Shown: positions 43,163 through 50,477 of the stretch, piece after piece
Numbering within the stretch: position 1 is the first letter of the stretch
Layout: each line of letters begins with the position of its first letter
Assembly: GCF_044759095.2 (NCBI RefSeq)
Contig: NZ_JBIYSM020000008.1
Span: 1-64,000 of the forward strand
Direction: 5' to 3'
DNA length: 64,000 bases
From: JBIYSM02 sp044759095
Lineage (GTDB): Bacteria > Bacillota > Bacilli > Brevibacillales > Brevibacillaceae
Notes under the pieces: generated by a model
What the model saw: the letters and a program-made list of their open reading frames with translations, nothing else
What the model was told of the DNA's origin: nothing
The model's database searches: none
Position numbers and translations under genes: made by a program

Positions 43163-43303
43163 TCAATTCGTATTTTGTTTGGAACCGAGAAAGCTTTCAT
43201 GACGCCTCTCGTCAAACTGGCGAACGCTTTCATTGGCCCGATACCCAATGGCTACGGCAACACCGATGGTAAAAAACACTAACAGCACCCCGACCAGCAG
43301 CAT
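43163..43303 (-). CDS. Small membrane peptide, 46 residues, paired with the permease
   Basis: Starts MLLVGVLLVFFTIGVAVAIG, one membrane helix, followed by a charged tail (RANESVRQFDERRHESF and a short polar end). The frame lies tightly between the SDR gene (18 bases) and the permease gene (14 bases). GGGG precedes the start and codon use looks coding. It may be an accessory subunit of the permease. I know no named family that fits. Confidence 0.7.
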   Translation of the reverse strand: MLLVGVLLVFFTIGVAVAIGYRANESVRQFDERRHESFLGSKQNTN

Positions 43304-43321
43304 GCTTTTCCCCCCTCGCGT

Positions 43322-44089
43322 TTAAAAGTAATGGCAGGTGATGCCGCCGTCCACCTGCAGCATGGCCCCGTTGGTCCAGTCAGATTCGTCGGAGGCCAGG
43401 TACATGGCGCAGTAAACGATGTCCTCCGGTCTCCCAAAGCGGCCAGATGGCTGCCGATTCAACCGGATGCGTTTCGCCTCCTCATCTTTCACCAGCCATT
43501 CCGTCAAAAGCGGTGTCTCGATCGGACCGGGACATATCGCATTGGCACGGATCCCGTTCGGTCGGAATTGGATGGCAAGTGAGCGGGTCAGTGACACAAC
43601 CGCTCCTTTGGAAGCGGTATAGGCGTCCTGGGGCACGCTGCAGCCCATAAAGGCGACGAACGAAGCAATGTTGATGATGGAGCCTCGTCCCTGTTTCATC
43701 ATTTCCGGTATCACATGCTTGCAGGTGAGAAAAATGCCGCGGACGTTCACGGCCATCACCTGATCCCAGACCTCAACGGACGTATCGATCACAGAGTGAT
43801 CCTCTGCCGGCATGATCCCGGCGTTGTTGTACAACACGTCAATCCTGCCGAAGCGTTCCACGGTTTGTTCCACGGCGGTCTTCACGCTCTCCTCATCCGC
43901 TACATTGCAGGGGAAAAACGATGCGTCCCCGCCGGCGGAGAGAACACGATCCACCGTCTGCTGCCCTGCCTTTTCACTGATTTCAAAAACCGCTACCTTT
44001 GCTCCTTCCCTGGCAAACATTTCTGCGGCCGTCTGTCCCATGCCGCTACCCGCTCCCGTAATGATGCACACTTTGTCCTGCAATCGCAT
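43322..44089 (-). CDS. Short-chain dehydrogenase/reductase
   Basis: A 255-residue classical SDR. The NAD(P) motif is TGAGSGMG, with NNAG, catalytic Ser (NIASF region), YTASK and PGPIETP, and the C-terminal LQVDGG. Glu at the end of beta-2 (VFEIS) suggests NAD. Set among a GS-like ligase, an aldehyde dehydrogenase and a permease, it probably oxidises an alcohol intermediate or replaces an amine oxidase. That role is inferred from context. Confidence 0.92.
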   Translation of the reverse strand: MRLQDKVCIITGAGSGMGQTAAEMFAREGAKVAVFEISEKAGQQTVDRVLSAGGDASFFPCNVADEESVKTAVEQTVERFGRIDVLYNNAGIMPAEDHSVIDTSVEVWDQVMAVNVRGIFLTCKHVIPEMMKQGRGSIINIASFVAFMGCSVPQDAYTASKGAVVSLTRSLAIQFRPNGIRANAICPGPIETPLLTEWLVKDEEAKRIRLNRQPSGRFGRPEDIVYCAMYLASDESDWTNGAMLQVDGGITCHYF

Positions 44090-44107
44090 GGTTATTCCTC
44101 CATATCC

Positions 44108-45493
44108 TTATCCTTGTTCAAAATAACGCGCCCGTTCCCAAGAGGTCACAACAGATTGAAATGCCTGCTGCTCCACACGTGCCGTGTTCCAGTAATGCTC
44201 CGCCGCTTGTTCCCCAAGCACTTCCCGTACCGCGTCGCTCTCCTTCCAGAGCGCCATCGCTTCATACAGCGAATACGGCACCCGCGGCACGCCCCTTGCC
44301 GAGTAGGCGTTCCCTTTCCACTCCTCCGGCAGCGGCAGCTTCTGCTGGATGCCCAGCAATCCGGAGCCAATCATGGCGGAATAGGCCAGATAGGGGTTGA
44401 TGTCTGCACCCGGTATGCGTGACTCGATGCGCAAGCTTTTTTCTTCCCCGACGATGCGCAGACCGGACGTCCGGTTGTCGTGGCTCCAGACGGCGTGTAC
44501 CGGCGCCCAGCTGTCCGGAGCGTAGCGTTTGTACGAGTTGACAGTCGGCGCGTAAAAAAGGGAGAAGTCCCGCACATAGGCAATGACTCCTGCAAGAAAG
44601 TGCTGCATGATCATGGACATGCCGTACGGCTGAGCTTCGGGATCGTAAAACAGATTGTGCTTTCCATCAAGATCCCGCAGGCTGACGTGCAGGTGTCCGC
44701 TTGAGCCGGTCCACTGATGATGCGGCTTCGCCATGAAGGTGATGGCGTAATCCTCCTGCATGCAGATTTCCTTTGCCCCGTGTTTGAAAATGACATGGCG
44801 GTCGGCGGAAACAAGAGCTTCGTCGTACAGTACATTGATCTCGTGCTGGCCGGTGTACGCCTCTCCCTTGGAGGACTCAATCGGGATTCCAGCCTGCACC
44901 ATATGATTGCGAATCTTCCGAAAAATTTTTTCATTCCTTGTTCCCTGCAGCAGGTTGTAGTCTTCATTGTAGTGGCCGGCCGGCTGGAAGCGTTCGTATC
45001 CTTGATGATGGATCTCCTCATAAGTCTGGCGGAACAGGTAAAATTCCAGTTCACTCGCCATGTACGGGCGAAACCCTGATTCTGCTGCTTTTTGCAATTG
45101 CCGTTTCAACACGCTGCGCGGAGCGATGGGAATGAGCTCGCCTGTTTTCTCGTCCACCGCGTCTGCGAGCACCAGCGCTGTTTTCTCCTGCCAGGGAATG
45201 ACACGCAGCGTGGACCAGTCTGGCTTGGCAAGCCAATCGCCGTAGCCGCTCTCCCAGTTCATCAGGGAGTAGCCCGACGGTGTATTCATCCCCATGTCCG
45301 TTCCGAGCAGATAGGTGCAAAAATGCGTTCCTTTACGCAGGCCGCCGCGCAGGCAGTAGTCCGCCGTCAATCGCTTTCCCATCAGGCGCCCCTGCATATC
45401 AATGATGGCGATCATCAAATTGTCGACTGCCCCTTGCCTCATGGCCCGTTCCAATTCGTCCACCGTGAGTAAGCCTGTATAGCTCTCTGCCAT
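44108..45493 (-). CDS. Glutamine-synthetase-family protein, gamma-glutamyl-amine ligase-like (PuuA/GlnA3 type)
   Basis: A 461-residue enzyme with GS catalytic domain motifs: ASELEFYLF, KGEAYTGQHEINVLY, FMAKPHHQWTGSSGHLHVSL and RIESRIPGADINPYLA. The usual GS motif NxHxS is replaced in this way in the amine-ligase branch, which adds glutamate to putrescine or other amines. The N-terminal domain (MGKRLTADYCL) also fits that branch. GAAAGGAGG precedes the ATG. It is 20 bases after the aldehyde dehydrogenase gene. Confidence 0.9.
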   Translation of the reverse strand: MAESYTGLLTVDELERAMRQGAVDNLMIAIIDMQGRLMGKRLTADYCLRGGLRKGTHFCTYLLGTDMGMNTPSGYSLMNWESGYGDWLAKPDWSTLRVIPWQEKTALVLADAVDEKTGELIPIAPRSVLKRQLQKAAESGFRPYMASELEFYLFRQTYEEIHHQGYERFQPAGHYNEDYNLLQGTRNEKIFRKIRNHMVQAGIPIESSKGEAYTGQHEINVLYDEALVSADRHVIFKHGAKEICMQEDYAITFMAKPHHQWTGSSGHLHVSLRDLDGKHNLFYDPEAQPYGMSMIMQHFLAGVIAYVRDFSLFYAPTVNSYKRYAPDSWAPVHAVWSHDNRTSGLRIVGEEKSLRIESRIPGADINPYLAYSAMIGSGLLGIQQKLPLPEEWKGNAYSARGVPRVPYSLYEAMALWKESDAVREVLGEQAAEHYWNTARVEQQAFQSVVTSWERARYFEQG

Positions 45494-45513
45494 CTCGGGT
45501 TCCTCCTTTCCTT

Positions 45514-46977
45514 TCAGTCGGGCAGCATCATTGTCACGTATTTGGTTTCCAGGTATTCATCCAGGCCGTGGCGGCCGCCCTCCCGACCCGTTCCGCTCTC
45601 CTTGATGCCCCCGAACGGCGCCTGAGGAACGCTAAGCGATGTCCCATTTACGGCTACCATGCCGAACTCGAGACCTTCGCTCATCCGATACACCCTGCCA
45701 AGATCGCGTGTGAAGACATAGGCAGCCAAGCCGTACGGCGTGTCATTGGCCCAGCGAAGTACCTCCTCCTCTCCGGAAAAGCGGATAACCGGTGCGACCG
45801 GCCCGAATATCTCTTCATGGGCGATAGACATTTCACGGGTGACATGGGCGAGCACCGTTGGGGCAAAGAAGCTTCCGCCTTGCCGCTCTCCAGCAGCCAG
45901 ACGATAGCCGCCCGTCAGGACACGCGCTCCCTTTTCCCGAGCTGCCTTCACCAGCTCCTCCACTTTTTGCACAGCGGCCATGTCAATCAACGGACCCACC
46001 TGCACCCCCGGTTCGGTGCCCGGACCGATCTGGAGCTCACGTACCCTGCTGACGATCTTTTCGGTAAGGAGATCGGCCACCTCCTGATGTGCGTAGATGA
46101 CGTTGATTCCATTGCACATCTGGCCGCCATTCTCAAACTTGTTGCTGACGATTTTCTCGGCGGCCTCGTCCAAATCGGCGTCAGGGAATACGATGACCGG
46201 AGCATTGCCCCCAAGCTCCAGCGACAATCTCTTCACCTGATCTGCCGCCCGCCGCATCAGTTGTTTGCCTACCTCTGTCGAACCGGTGAACGATATTTTC
46301 CGCACCCGCCGATCGGACAGCAGCGCTTCTCCGATCACTCCGGCATCCCCGGTAACGAGATTGGCTACCCCGCGGGGAATCCCTGTTTCCATCAAGTGCG
46401 CGAACAGGGCGATGGCAATTTGCGGAGTCTGCCTTGCCGGCTTCAAAACGACTGAGCAGCCGGCAGCGAGCGCAGGAGACACTTTGCGCGCCACCATCGC
46501 TGCCGGGTAATTCCACGGCGTGATCAAACCGGCTACACCTACGGGCTGCCTCAGCACCGAAATCCGCTGTTTCTCCCGTGAACCGGGGATGATCTCTCCA
46601 TAGGCGCGTTTGCCTTCTTCGGCATACCAACGGATAAAGTCGGCTGAGCCCTCAATCTCGTCAAGCGCCTCAGCCAGAGGTTTGCCCTGCTCCATGGTCA
46701 ACAGCTCCGCCAGAGCTTGGCGGTCGCGTGAGATCCGATCCGCCCAGTCCAACAAATATCCAGCTCTCGCTTTTGCCGGAAGCTTGGACCACTTGGGAAA
46801 CGCTTGTGACGCCGCTTCGATGGCACGTTCTGTCTCCGCAGCACCACCGCGCGGTACCCTCCCAATCGTCTCCCCCGTAGCCGGATTGATTACGTGAATG
46901 ATCTGTGGAAGGGTGTGTTTTTCACCGTTGATCCAGCAGTAATTCCATGCGTCAAGCCGATCATTCGTCACCGCCAT
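45514..46977 (-). CDS. NAD(P)-dependent aldehyde dehydrogenase, succinate-semialdehyde type
   Basis: A 487-residue enzyme with PWNYPAAMVARKVSPALAAGC, FTGSTEVGKQL, LELGGNAPVIVF and the catalytic Cys in NGGQMCNGINVIY. It is closest in style to GabD/PuuC enzymes. ATG 46977 (MAVTNDRLDAWN) has AGAAGGAGG directly upstream, so I prefer it to the ATG at 47016. It is first in the amine cluster; its product would feed the citric acid cycle. Confidence 0.93.
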   Translation of the reverse strand: MAVTNDRLDAWNYCWINGEKHTLPQIIHVINPATGETIGRVPRGGAAETERAIEAASQAFPKWSKLPAKARAGYLLDWADRISRDRQALAELLTMEQGKPLAEALDEIEGSADFIRWYAEEGKRAYGEIIPGSREKQRISVLRQPVGVAGLITPWNYPAAMVARKVSPALAAGCSVVLKPARQTPQIAIALFAHLMETGIPRGVANLVTGDAGVIGEALLSDRRVRKISFTGSTEVGKQLMRRAADQVKRLSLELGGNAPVIVFPDADLDEAAEKIVSNKFENGGQMCNGINVIYAHQEVADLLTEKIVSRVRELQIGPGTEPGVQVGPLIDMAAVQKVEELVKAAREKGARVLTGGYRLAAGERQGGSFFAPTVLAHVTREMSIAHEEIFGPVAPVIRFSGEEEVLRWANDTPYGLAAYVFTRDLGRVYRMSEGLEFGMVAVNGTSLSVPQAPFGGIKESGTGREGGRHGLDEYLETKYVTMMLPD

Positions 46978-47052
46978 TCCTCCTTCTCCCTGAACATGGT
47001 CGATACTCACCAGCATTAGTACATTCTACGTCAGGGATAGAAGGCTATTCCC

Positions 47053-47082
47053 AAAAAAAGAACCCTCCGCCAGGGGAGGGGT
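47053..47082 (-). terminator. Strong minus-strand terminator closing the palindromic region
   Basis: CCCCTCCCC/GGAGGGTTC-type hairpin (47060-47082) followed by seven T on minus. No gene ends just upstream, so it would terminate a transcript crossing the palindromic region from 47650. Confidence 0.75.
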
Positions 47083-47112
47083 AATCAGGTTTTCGAAAAG
47101 TGGCTGCATTGG

Positions 47113-47312
47113 GGAGAAGCATGTTTCCGATCTGCGCTCCGGTCTACACCCTGCTGTGTTGAAAAGACTGTCCTCTCCGCAACGATTCGCGGGGAAGCAC
47201 CAAAGTCGCATCGTTACACAGTTTCTCAGAGGTGACGCTTCTGTTTCCCGCAATTTCGTCGCTCCGCTGGGATGGGTTTCGCTAGTCGCTCCGCCTGGAA
47301 ACCTGCTTCTCC
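47113..47312 (+). repeat. Long palindromic element, left copy (~200 bp)
   Basis: Bounded by GGAGAAGCATGTTTCC (47113-47128) and GGAAACCTGCTTCTCC (47297-47312), arms that pair at 15 of 16 positions. Inside, GCAACGATTCGCGGG and CCCGCAATTTCGTCGC pair imperfectly. It aligns as an inverted, diverged copy of the element at 47398-47589; for example GATGGGTTTCGCTAGTCGCT corresponds to GATGGGCTGCATAAGTCGCT on the other strand. Confidence 0.75.
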
Positions 47313-47330
47313 TGATTACGATCGTTTCTC

Positions 47331-47371
47331 AACAAGCTCAGAACCCTCCGCTATGGAATGGTTCTAAGCTT
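47331..47371. repeat. Central hairpin between the two palindromic elements
   Basis: CAAGCTCAGAACC pairs with GGTTCTAAGCTTG with one mismatch. Its core GAACCCTCC...GG(A/T)TGGTTC recurs at 47060-47082 and 47624-47647, giving three related hairpins at the ends and centre of a symmetrical ~590-bp block. Confidence 0.75.
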
Positions 47372-47397
47372 GTCGATAAAGAGGATCGTGTTTGATG

Positions 47398-47589
47398 AGG
47401 CGGTTTTTCTAGCCGAGCGACTTATGCAGCCCATCTTCGTGCAGCGACGTGGACGCAGGGGGAACGCAGCGCTACTCTGAAAAAACTTCGCAGTGACACT
47501 ACTTTAGCGCTGCCCCTGCGGATCGTCGCAAGCGGACAGATTTACTGCTTTGCAGGGCGAAGTACGGAGCGTAGGTGGAAAAACCGCCT
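47398..47589 (-). repeat. Long palindromic element, right copy (~190 bp)
   Basis: Bounded by AGGCGGTTTTTC (47398-47409) and GAAAAACCGCCT (47578-47589), perfect 12-bp arms. Inside, CGCAGGGG/CCCCTGCG, GCAGCGCTA/TAGCGCTGC and GCGACG/CGTCGC pair in nested order. Lies in inverted orientation to the left copy. No open frame with coding character crosses either copy. Confidence 0.75.
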
Positions 47590-47654
47590 TGTAGTAATCA
47601 TGATAGCTTTCTCTACATCCTGAGAACCCTCCCCGAAGGAAGGGTTCCGTTGCC

Positions 47655-48002
47655 TTATTGAATGCCTTGCTTTTTTTCCTCCATGACCTCGTTGATCAGA
47701 ATGACGCCGTGTGAAAAAGTAGTCCCGCCGCCGTAGGCCCCGGCAACAGCAACTGTTTCTGCAATCTCCTTCTCACTCACGCCTTCACTCAAGGCCGCTT
47801 CCAGATGGTACACGATACAGTGTTCATTGCCGGAAAAAAGAGAAATTGCCAGTGCCATCAGGTGCTTCTGCCTGGATGACAATTCACCGGGAGCAAAGCA
47901 CTCACTGGTAAATTGATTGTACGCGTTGATCACATTGGGCATCATCTGCCCAAAGGCCGACAGTCCGTCGCGGTACTGCTCGGATAAATAGTGTTCCGCC
48001 AT
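47655..48002 (-). CDS. Carboxymuconolactone decarboxylase/AhpD-family protein
   Basis: A 115-residue all-helical protein. The family core is FSGNEHCIVYHLEAALSEGVSEKEIAETVAV... with the C-terminal AYGGGTTFSH. The usual CxxCxxxH redox motif keeps only the second Cys and the His (EHCIVYH), so a disulfide-cycling peroxidase role is doubtful. ATG 48002 follows GGAGGAGAA. A GAACCC hairpin lies just past the stop codon. Confidence 0.88.
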   Translation of the reverse strand: MAEHYLSEQYRDGLSAFGQMMPNVINAYNQFTSECFAPGELSSRQKHLMALAISLFSGNEHCIVYHLEAALSEGVSEKEIAETVAVAGAYGGGTTFSHGVILINEVMEEKKQGIQ

Positions 48003-48084
48003 TGCCTGTTCTCCTCCACTAACCAATTTCCCCTTTATCTTCTCACCGAAAGATAACATTCATGCAGTCCATTCTGACCGTCGG

Positions 48085-48240
48085 GTGGAGATGCTATTGA
48101 AAGCAGGAGCTTCACAGCAAGCAAGACCGGAGAAGGAACGGACCGTGATTCGACTGGGCTATGCCTGCATCAGCATGCTCACCAAAAATCGGCTGAACCC
48201 CTTGACCCGAATCGGATTGAAGGCGTTTTTTAAGCGCTAC
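48085..48240 (+). pseudogene. Possible 5' remnant of a UV-damage endonuclease (uvsE-like) gene
   Basis: The frame from 48085 reads RTVIRLGYACISMLTKNRLN then PLTRIGLKAFF, which resembles the start of UvsE/UVDE proteins (IRLGYxxxxM...). It then loses any resemblance within about 50 residues and runs antisense over the next gene. If real, it is a truncated gene. The match is short and was judged by eye. Confidence 0.25.
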
Positions 48241-48305
48241 AAATCTACTACTTTTTCACCCGAAAAGTATACGTATTGTATCGCTACCCAAAACTTTGTT
48301 GCATC

Positions 48306-48725
48306 TTACAGCGACAAGGCTTTGCGGCGTGTCTCCTTCTGGCGCCCCTCCCTCCTCACCCGGGATTCTCGCGCCTCCACAATTTCATTCTGGAAGAGCT
48401 GCAGAAGCCATGTGTCTGCCGCCTTCCCGTTCAGCAAGAACAGTGGGTTGATTGCCAGAGCGGTCCTGCCATCGATCTCAGCACGCCGGAGAATCCGCTG
48501 TTCAATGAACGTCCTGACGATCTTCCTCGCCTGGGAATATGAGCAGTCAGCGGTTCGGGCCAGCTCTTTGATCGTGAGCGGCACGCCTTTCTGTCCGCGC
48601 TCGTTGTCCCCCAGCAGGAGATTGCTACCCTCACTGGAGTAAAATGCAATATTCAACAAAAAACCAGCCTCTGACAGCGACAGTCTACGCAACCGTCGCT
48701 TGGCCTTTTGGCTGGCTTTGATCAT
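48306..48725 (-). CDS. Winged-helix DNA-binding protein, plasmid-replication (RepL)-like
   Basis: A 139-residue basic protein. An N-terminal RRLRRLSLSEAGFLLNIAFY segment is followed by a winged helix (LTIKELARTADCSYSQARKIVRTFIEQRILRRAEIDGRTALAINPLFLLNG) and a basic helical tail. The order HTH, wing, then INPxFxxNGK resembles Firmicute RepL-type replication or HTH regulators on plasmids and phages. No clear ribosome site precedes the ATG. It lies in a decayed, AT-richer stretch, suggesting transfer. Confidence 0.6.
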   Translation of the reverse strand: MIKASQKAKRRLRRLSLSEAGFLLNIAFYSSEGSNLLLGDNERGQKGVPLTIKELARTADCSYSQARKIVRTFIEQRILRRAEIDGRTALAINPLFLLNGKAADTWLLQLFQNEIVEARESRVRREGRQKETRRKALSL

Positions 48726-48739
48726 AACAAATTTAGCGC

Positions 48740-49480
48740 TTCGACCAGCTGGCCGAAAGACCTTGACGATCTCGTATGGACGCCGAAGGATTTACTCTTC
48801 GTAGAATACCCCCCCCGTATCCGGGTCAACGAATTGGCACACTAGACGTCAGAAACCTCCAAAAGAAAAAGCACCGGGGGCGCTCACTTATCAAAGAGCG
48901 TTTCGACCAGTTTCTTTTGTTTCTCAAATACCCATTGATCGTTTTCATTTACGTTTATATAGTTCTCGTCATATTCAAAGAGCTGACCTTTAGGTTTTCC
49001 GATGTTTTTCTTTTCTCTGTATTTTTGTCTATACTCTAGATATACTCCACCCAATTTCGGGCTTACTGGAATTGTTGGAATACCGCGTTCAACTTGAAGC
49101 TCAAAACGACCTGAGTATGAGTTTTTCAATTTCTATGTCGGTAAGGAATTGTATCGTGAATGGTTTAGGAAGCGATAAATGGTATCTTATCCAGGCAAAT
49201 CAATGTTTTCTTTGGAATCGGATTATTTGGTCCTCCTCTTCATCCACCTGCATTTGAATATCGTGCCCTTGCAGTTATGATAGCTGCAGTGTATCACAGC
49301 GTTGTAACCAAGGCATACCGGTTTGACGTGTCTTGTGTAAGCAGCGGTCTGTCCAGTGCTTGTCCTATTACTTCATTTCCGTTCGTCTCACTATGGTACT
49401 GAATTGGCCGAAAGCGGAGTGGAACTGGAGCGGATCCCCGAGAAATAGAAAGACGCCCACTCACCTGAAGGGCGTCTTCG
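48740..49480. other. AT-rich stretch without a convincing gene
   Basis: About 740 bases with lower GC than the flanks. A minus-strand frame at 48884-49129 encodes 81 residues (GGVYLEYRQKYREKKNIGKP). A plus-strand fragment near 49205-49380 reads NVFFGIGLFGPPLHPPAFEY. Neither has a ribosome site nor a family I recognise. I read the stretch as gene debris. Confidence 0.5.
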
Positions 49481-49490
49481 CCGTATGCTG

Positions 49491-50141
49491 TTAGTAGGAA
49501 GAAGAACCCCCTTTGCGTCGGCCGCGTCCGCGGCAGTCGCAATCACAACCGCCGGACGAGGAAGAGCCGCGACTGTATGAACTGCTGTCTCTTTGGTAGC
49601 ATCTGTCTTGATAGTCACGCATTTTCCGCTTGTGGAATAGATAGTGCTTCATGTACTCGCTGTATTTTCTGCGATGGCTGCGGTACCTTTCACATTTGTG
49701 TCGGTAATAGTTCATCCGGTCCAGGTGGAATTGCAGCTTCATCATGTACATGTCGATTCTCGGTCGCGCGGGCGCCATCATGTTGGGTGACGGCATAGGA
49801 TTTGGTGACGGCATAGGATTTGGCATCGGCATGTACGGCATCGGCCTGTTCGGCATCGGCAGGTTTGGCATCGGCAGGTTTGGTGCCATTGGCGGCCGCG
49901 GCCGCTCTCTCCTCGGCCTCGAAGGAGATGGAATGTTGGGTGATGGAATGTTGGGCGATGGCATCATCGGCGATGGAATATTCGGTGACGGGATGTTGGG
50001 CGATGGCATCATCGGCGACGGAATATTCGGTGACGGGATGTTGGGCGATGGCATCATGGGAGCAGGCTTCGGCATTTCCTTCGGCATCGGCATTTCCTTC
50101 GGCATTTTCGGAATGTTGGGCATTCTACGCTGTCTTTCCAT
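49491..50141 (-). CDS. Pro/Met-rich pentapeptide-repeat protein with Cys/Arg tail, probable spore coat protein
   Basis: A 216-residue protein in three parts. Residues 1-30 are KEMPMPK-like repeats. Residues 31-75 are PSPNI/PSPMM pentapeptides, mostly as 15-residue units (PSPNI PSPNI PSPMM), then 80-125 looser (M/N)PMPN repeats. Residues 130-185 are a basic, Tyr-rich helical segment (YYRHKCERYRSHRRKYSEY), and the end is Ser/Gly-rich with CDCDCRGRGRR. No signal peptide. AAAGGAAGTGA precedes the ATG. Tyr, Cys and basic tails are common in spore coat proteins. Confidence 0.85.
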   Translation of the reverse strand: MERQRRMPNIPKMPKEMPMPKEMPKPAPMMPSPNIPSPNIPSPMMPSPNIPSPNIPSPMMPSPNIPSPNIPSPSRPRRERPRPPMAPNLPMPNLPMPNRPMPYMPMPNPMPSPNPMPSPNMMAPARPRIDMYMMKLQFHLDRMNYYRHKCERYRSHRRKYSEYMKHYLFHKRKMRDYQDRCYQRDSSSYSRGSSSSGGCDCDCRGRGRRKGGSSSY

Positions 50142-50277
50142 CTTGTCTCACTTCCTTTCTGGGTTACATGACACAGTACATGGTATGACATTTACCCCCC
50201 TCGAGAAACGACAAATGCCCATTCGGGCCAAAAGAGATGCGCCCGTTTTTTATGCCAAGCCGAAAACAAGCTCGCCC

Positions 50278-50305
50278 TTGACTAATCATCAAGATCTACT
50301 ACAAT
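50278..50305 (+). promoter_or_regulatory. hutH promoter
   Basis: TTGACT, a 16-base spacer and TACAAT, giving a leader of about 165 bases before hutH. Confidence 0.7.
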
Positions 50306-50411
50306 AGATATGATTGCTATTCTGATTTATCAGACTAGACAGAGAGCGGTGGAAGCGAATGCGAGGCGTTTGTCTTGCCTGTCATGGCAACCATATACGA
50401 GTAGGTATCGA

Positions 50412-50446
50412 GGGGTTAGGAAATCATTCCTAACCCCTTTCCTTTT
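50412..50446 (+). promoter_or_regulatory. Attenuator hairpin in the hutH leader
   Basis: GGGGTTAGGAA pairs perfectly with TTCCTAACCCC and is followed by TTTCCTTTT, an intrinsic terminator between promoter and hutH. Upstream, NAG triplets cluster (CAGACTAGACAGAGAG at 50331-50346; GAGTAG and GAGGGGTTAG nearby), as in HutP-controlled leaders. Confidence 0.75.
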
Positions 50447-50477
50447 GCACTCTGTTCTGCTAAAGGAGGAAAATAAG

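Noticed and set aside
47060..47650. Short plus-strand frames in the palindromic block (for example 47156-47395)
   Set aside because: They fall on the paired arms, lack ribosome sites and have no protein-like composition.
49917..50051. Tandem 45-bp direct repeats, considered as a CRISPR array
   Set aside because: The repeats have no spacers and encode PSPN(I/M) units in frame.
49744..50307. Plus-strand frame encoding GDGIGFG-type repeats
   Set aside because: Antisense to the Pro/Met repeat protein. Low-complexity codons keep both strands open; the minus strand has the ribosome site and a coherent three-part protein.
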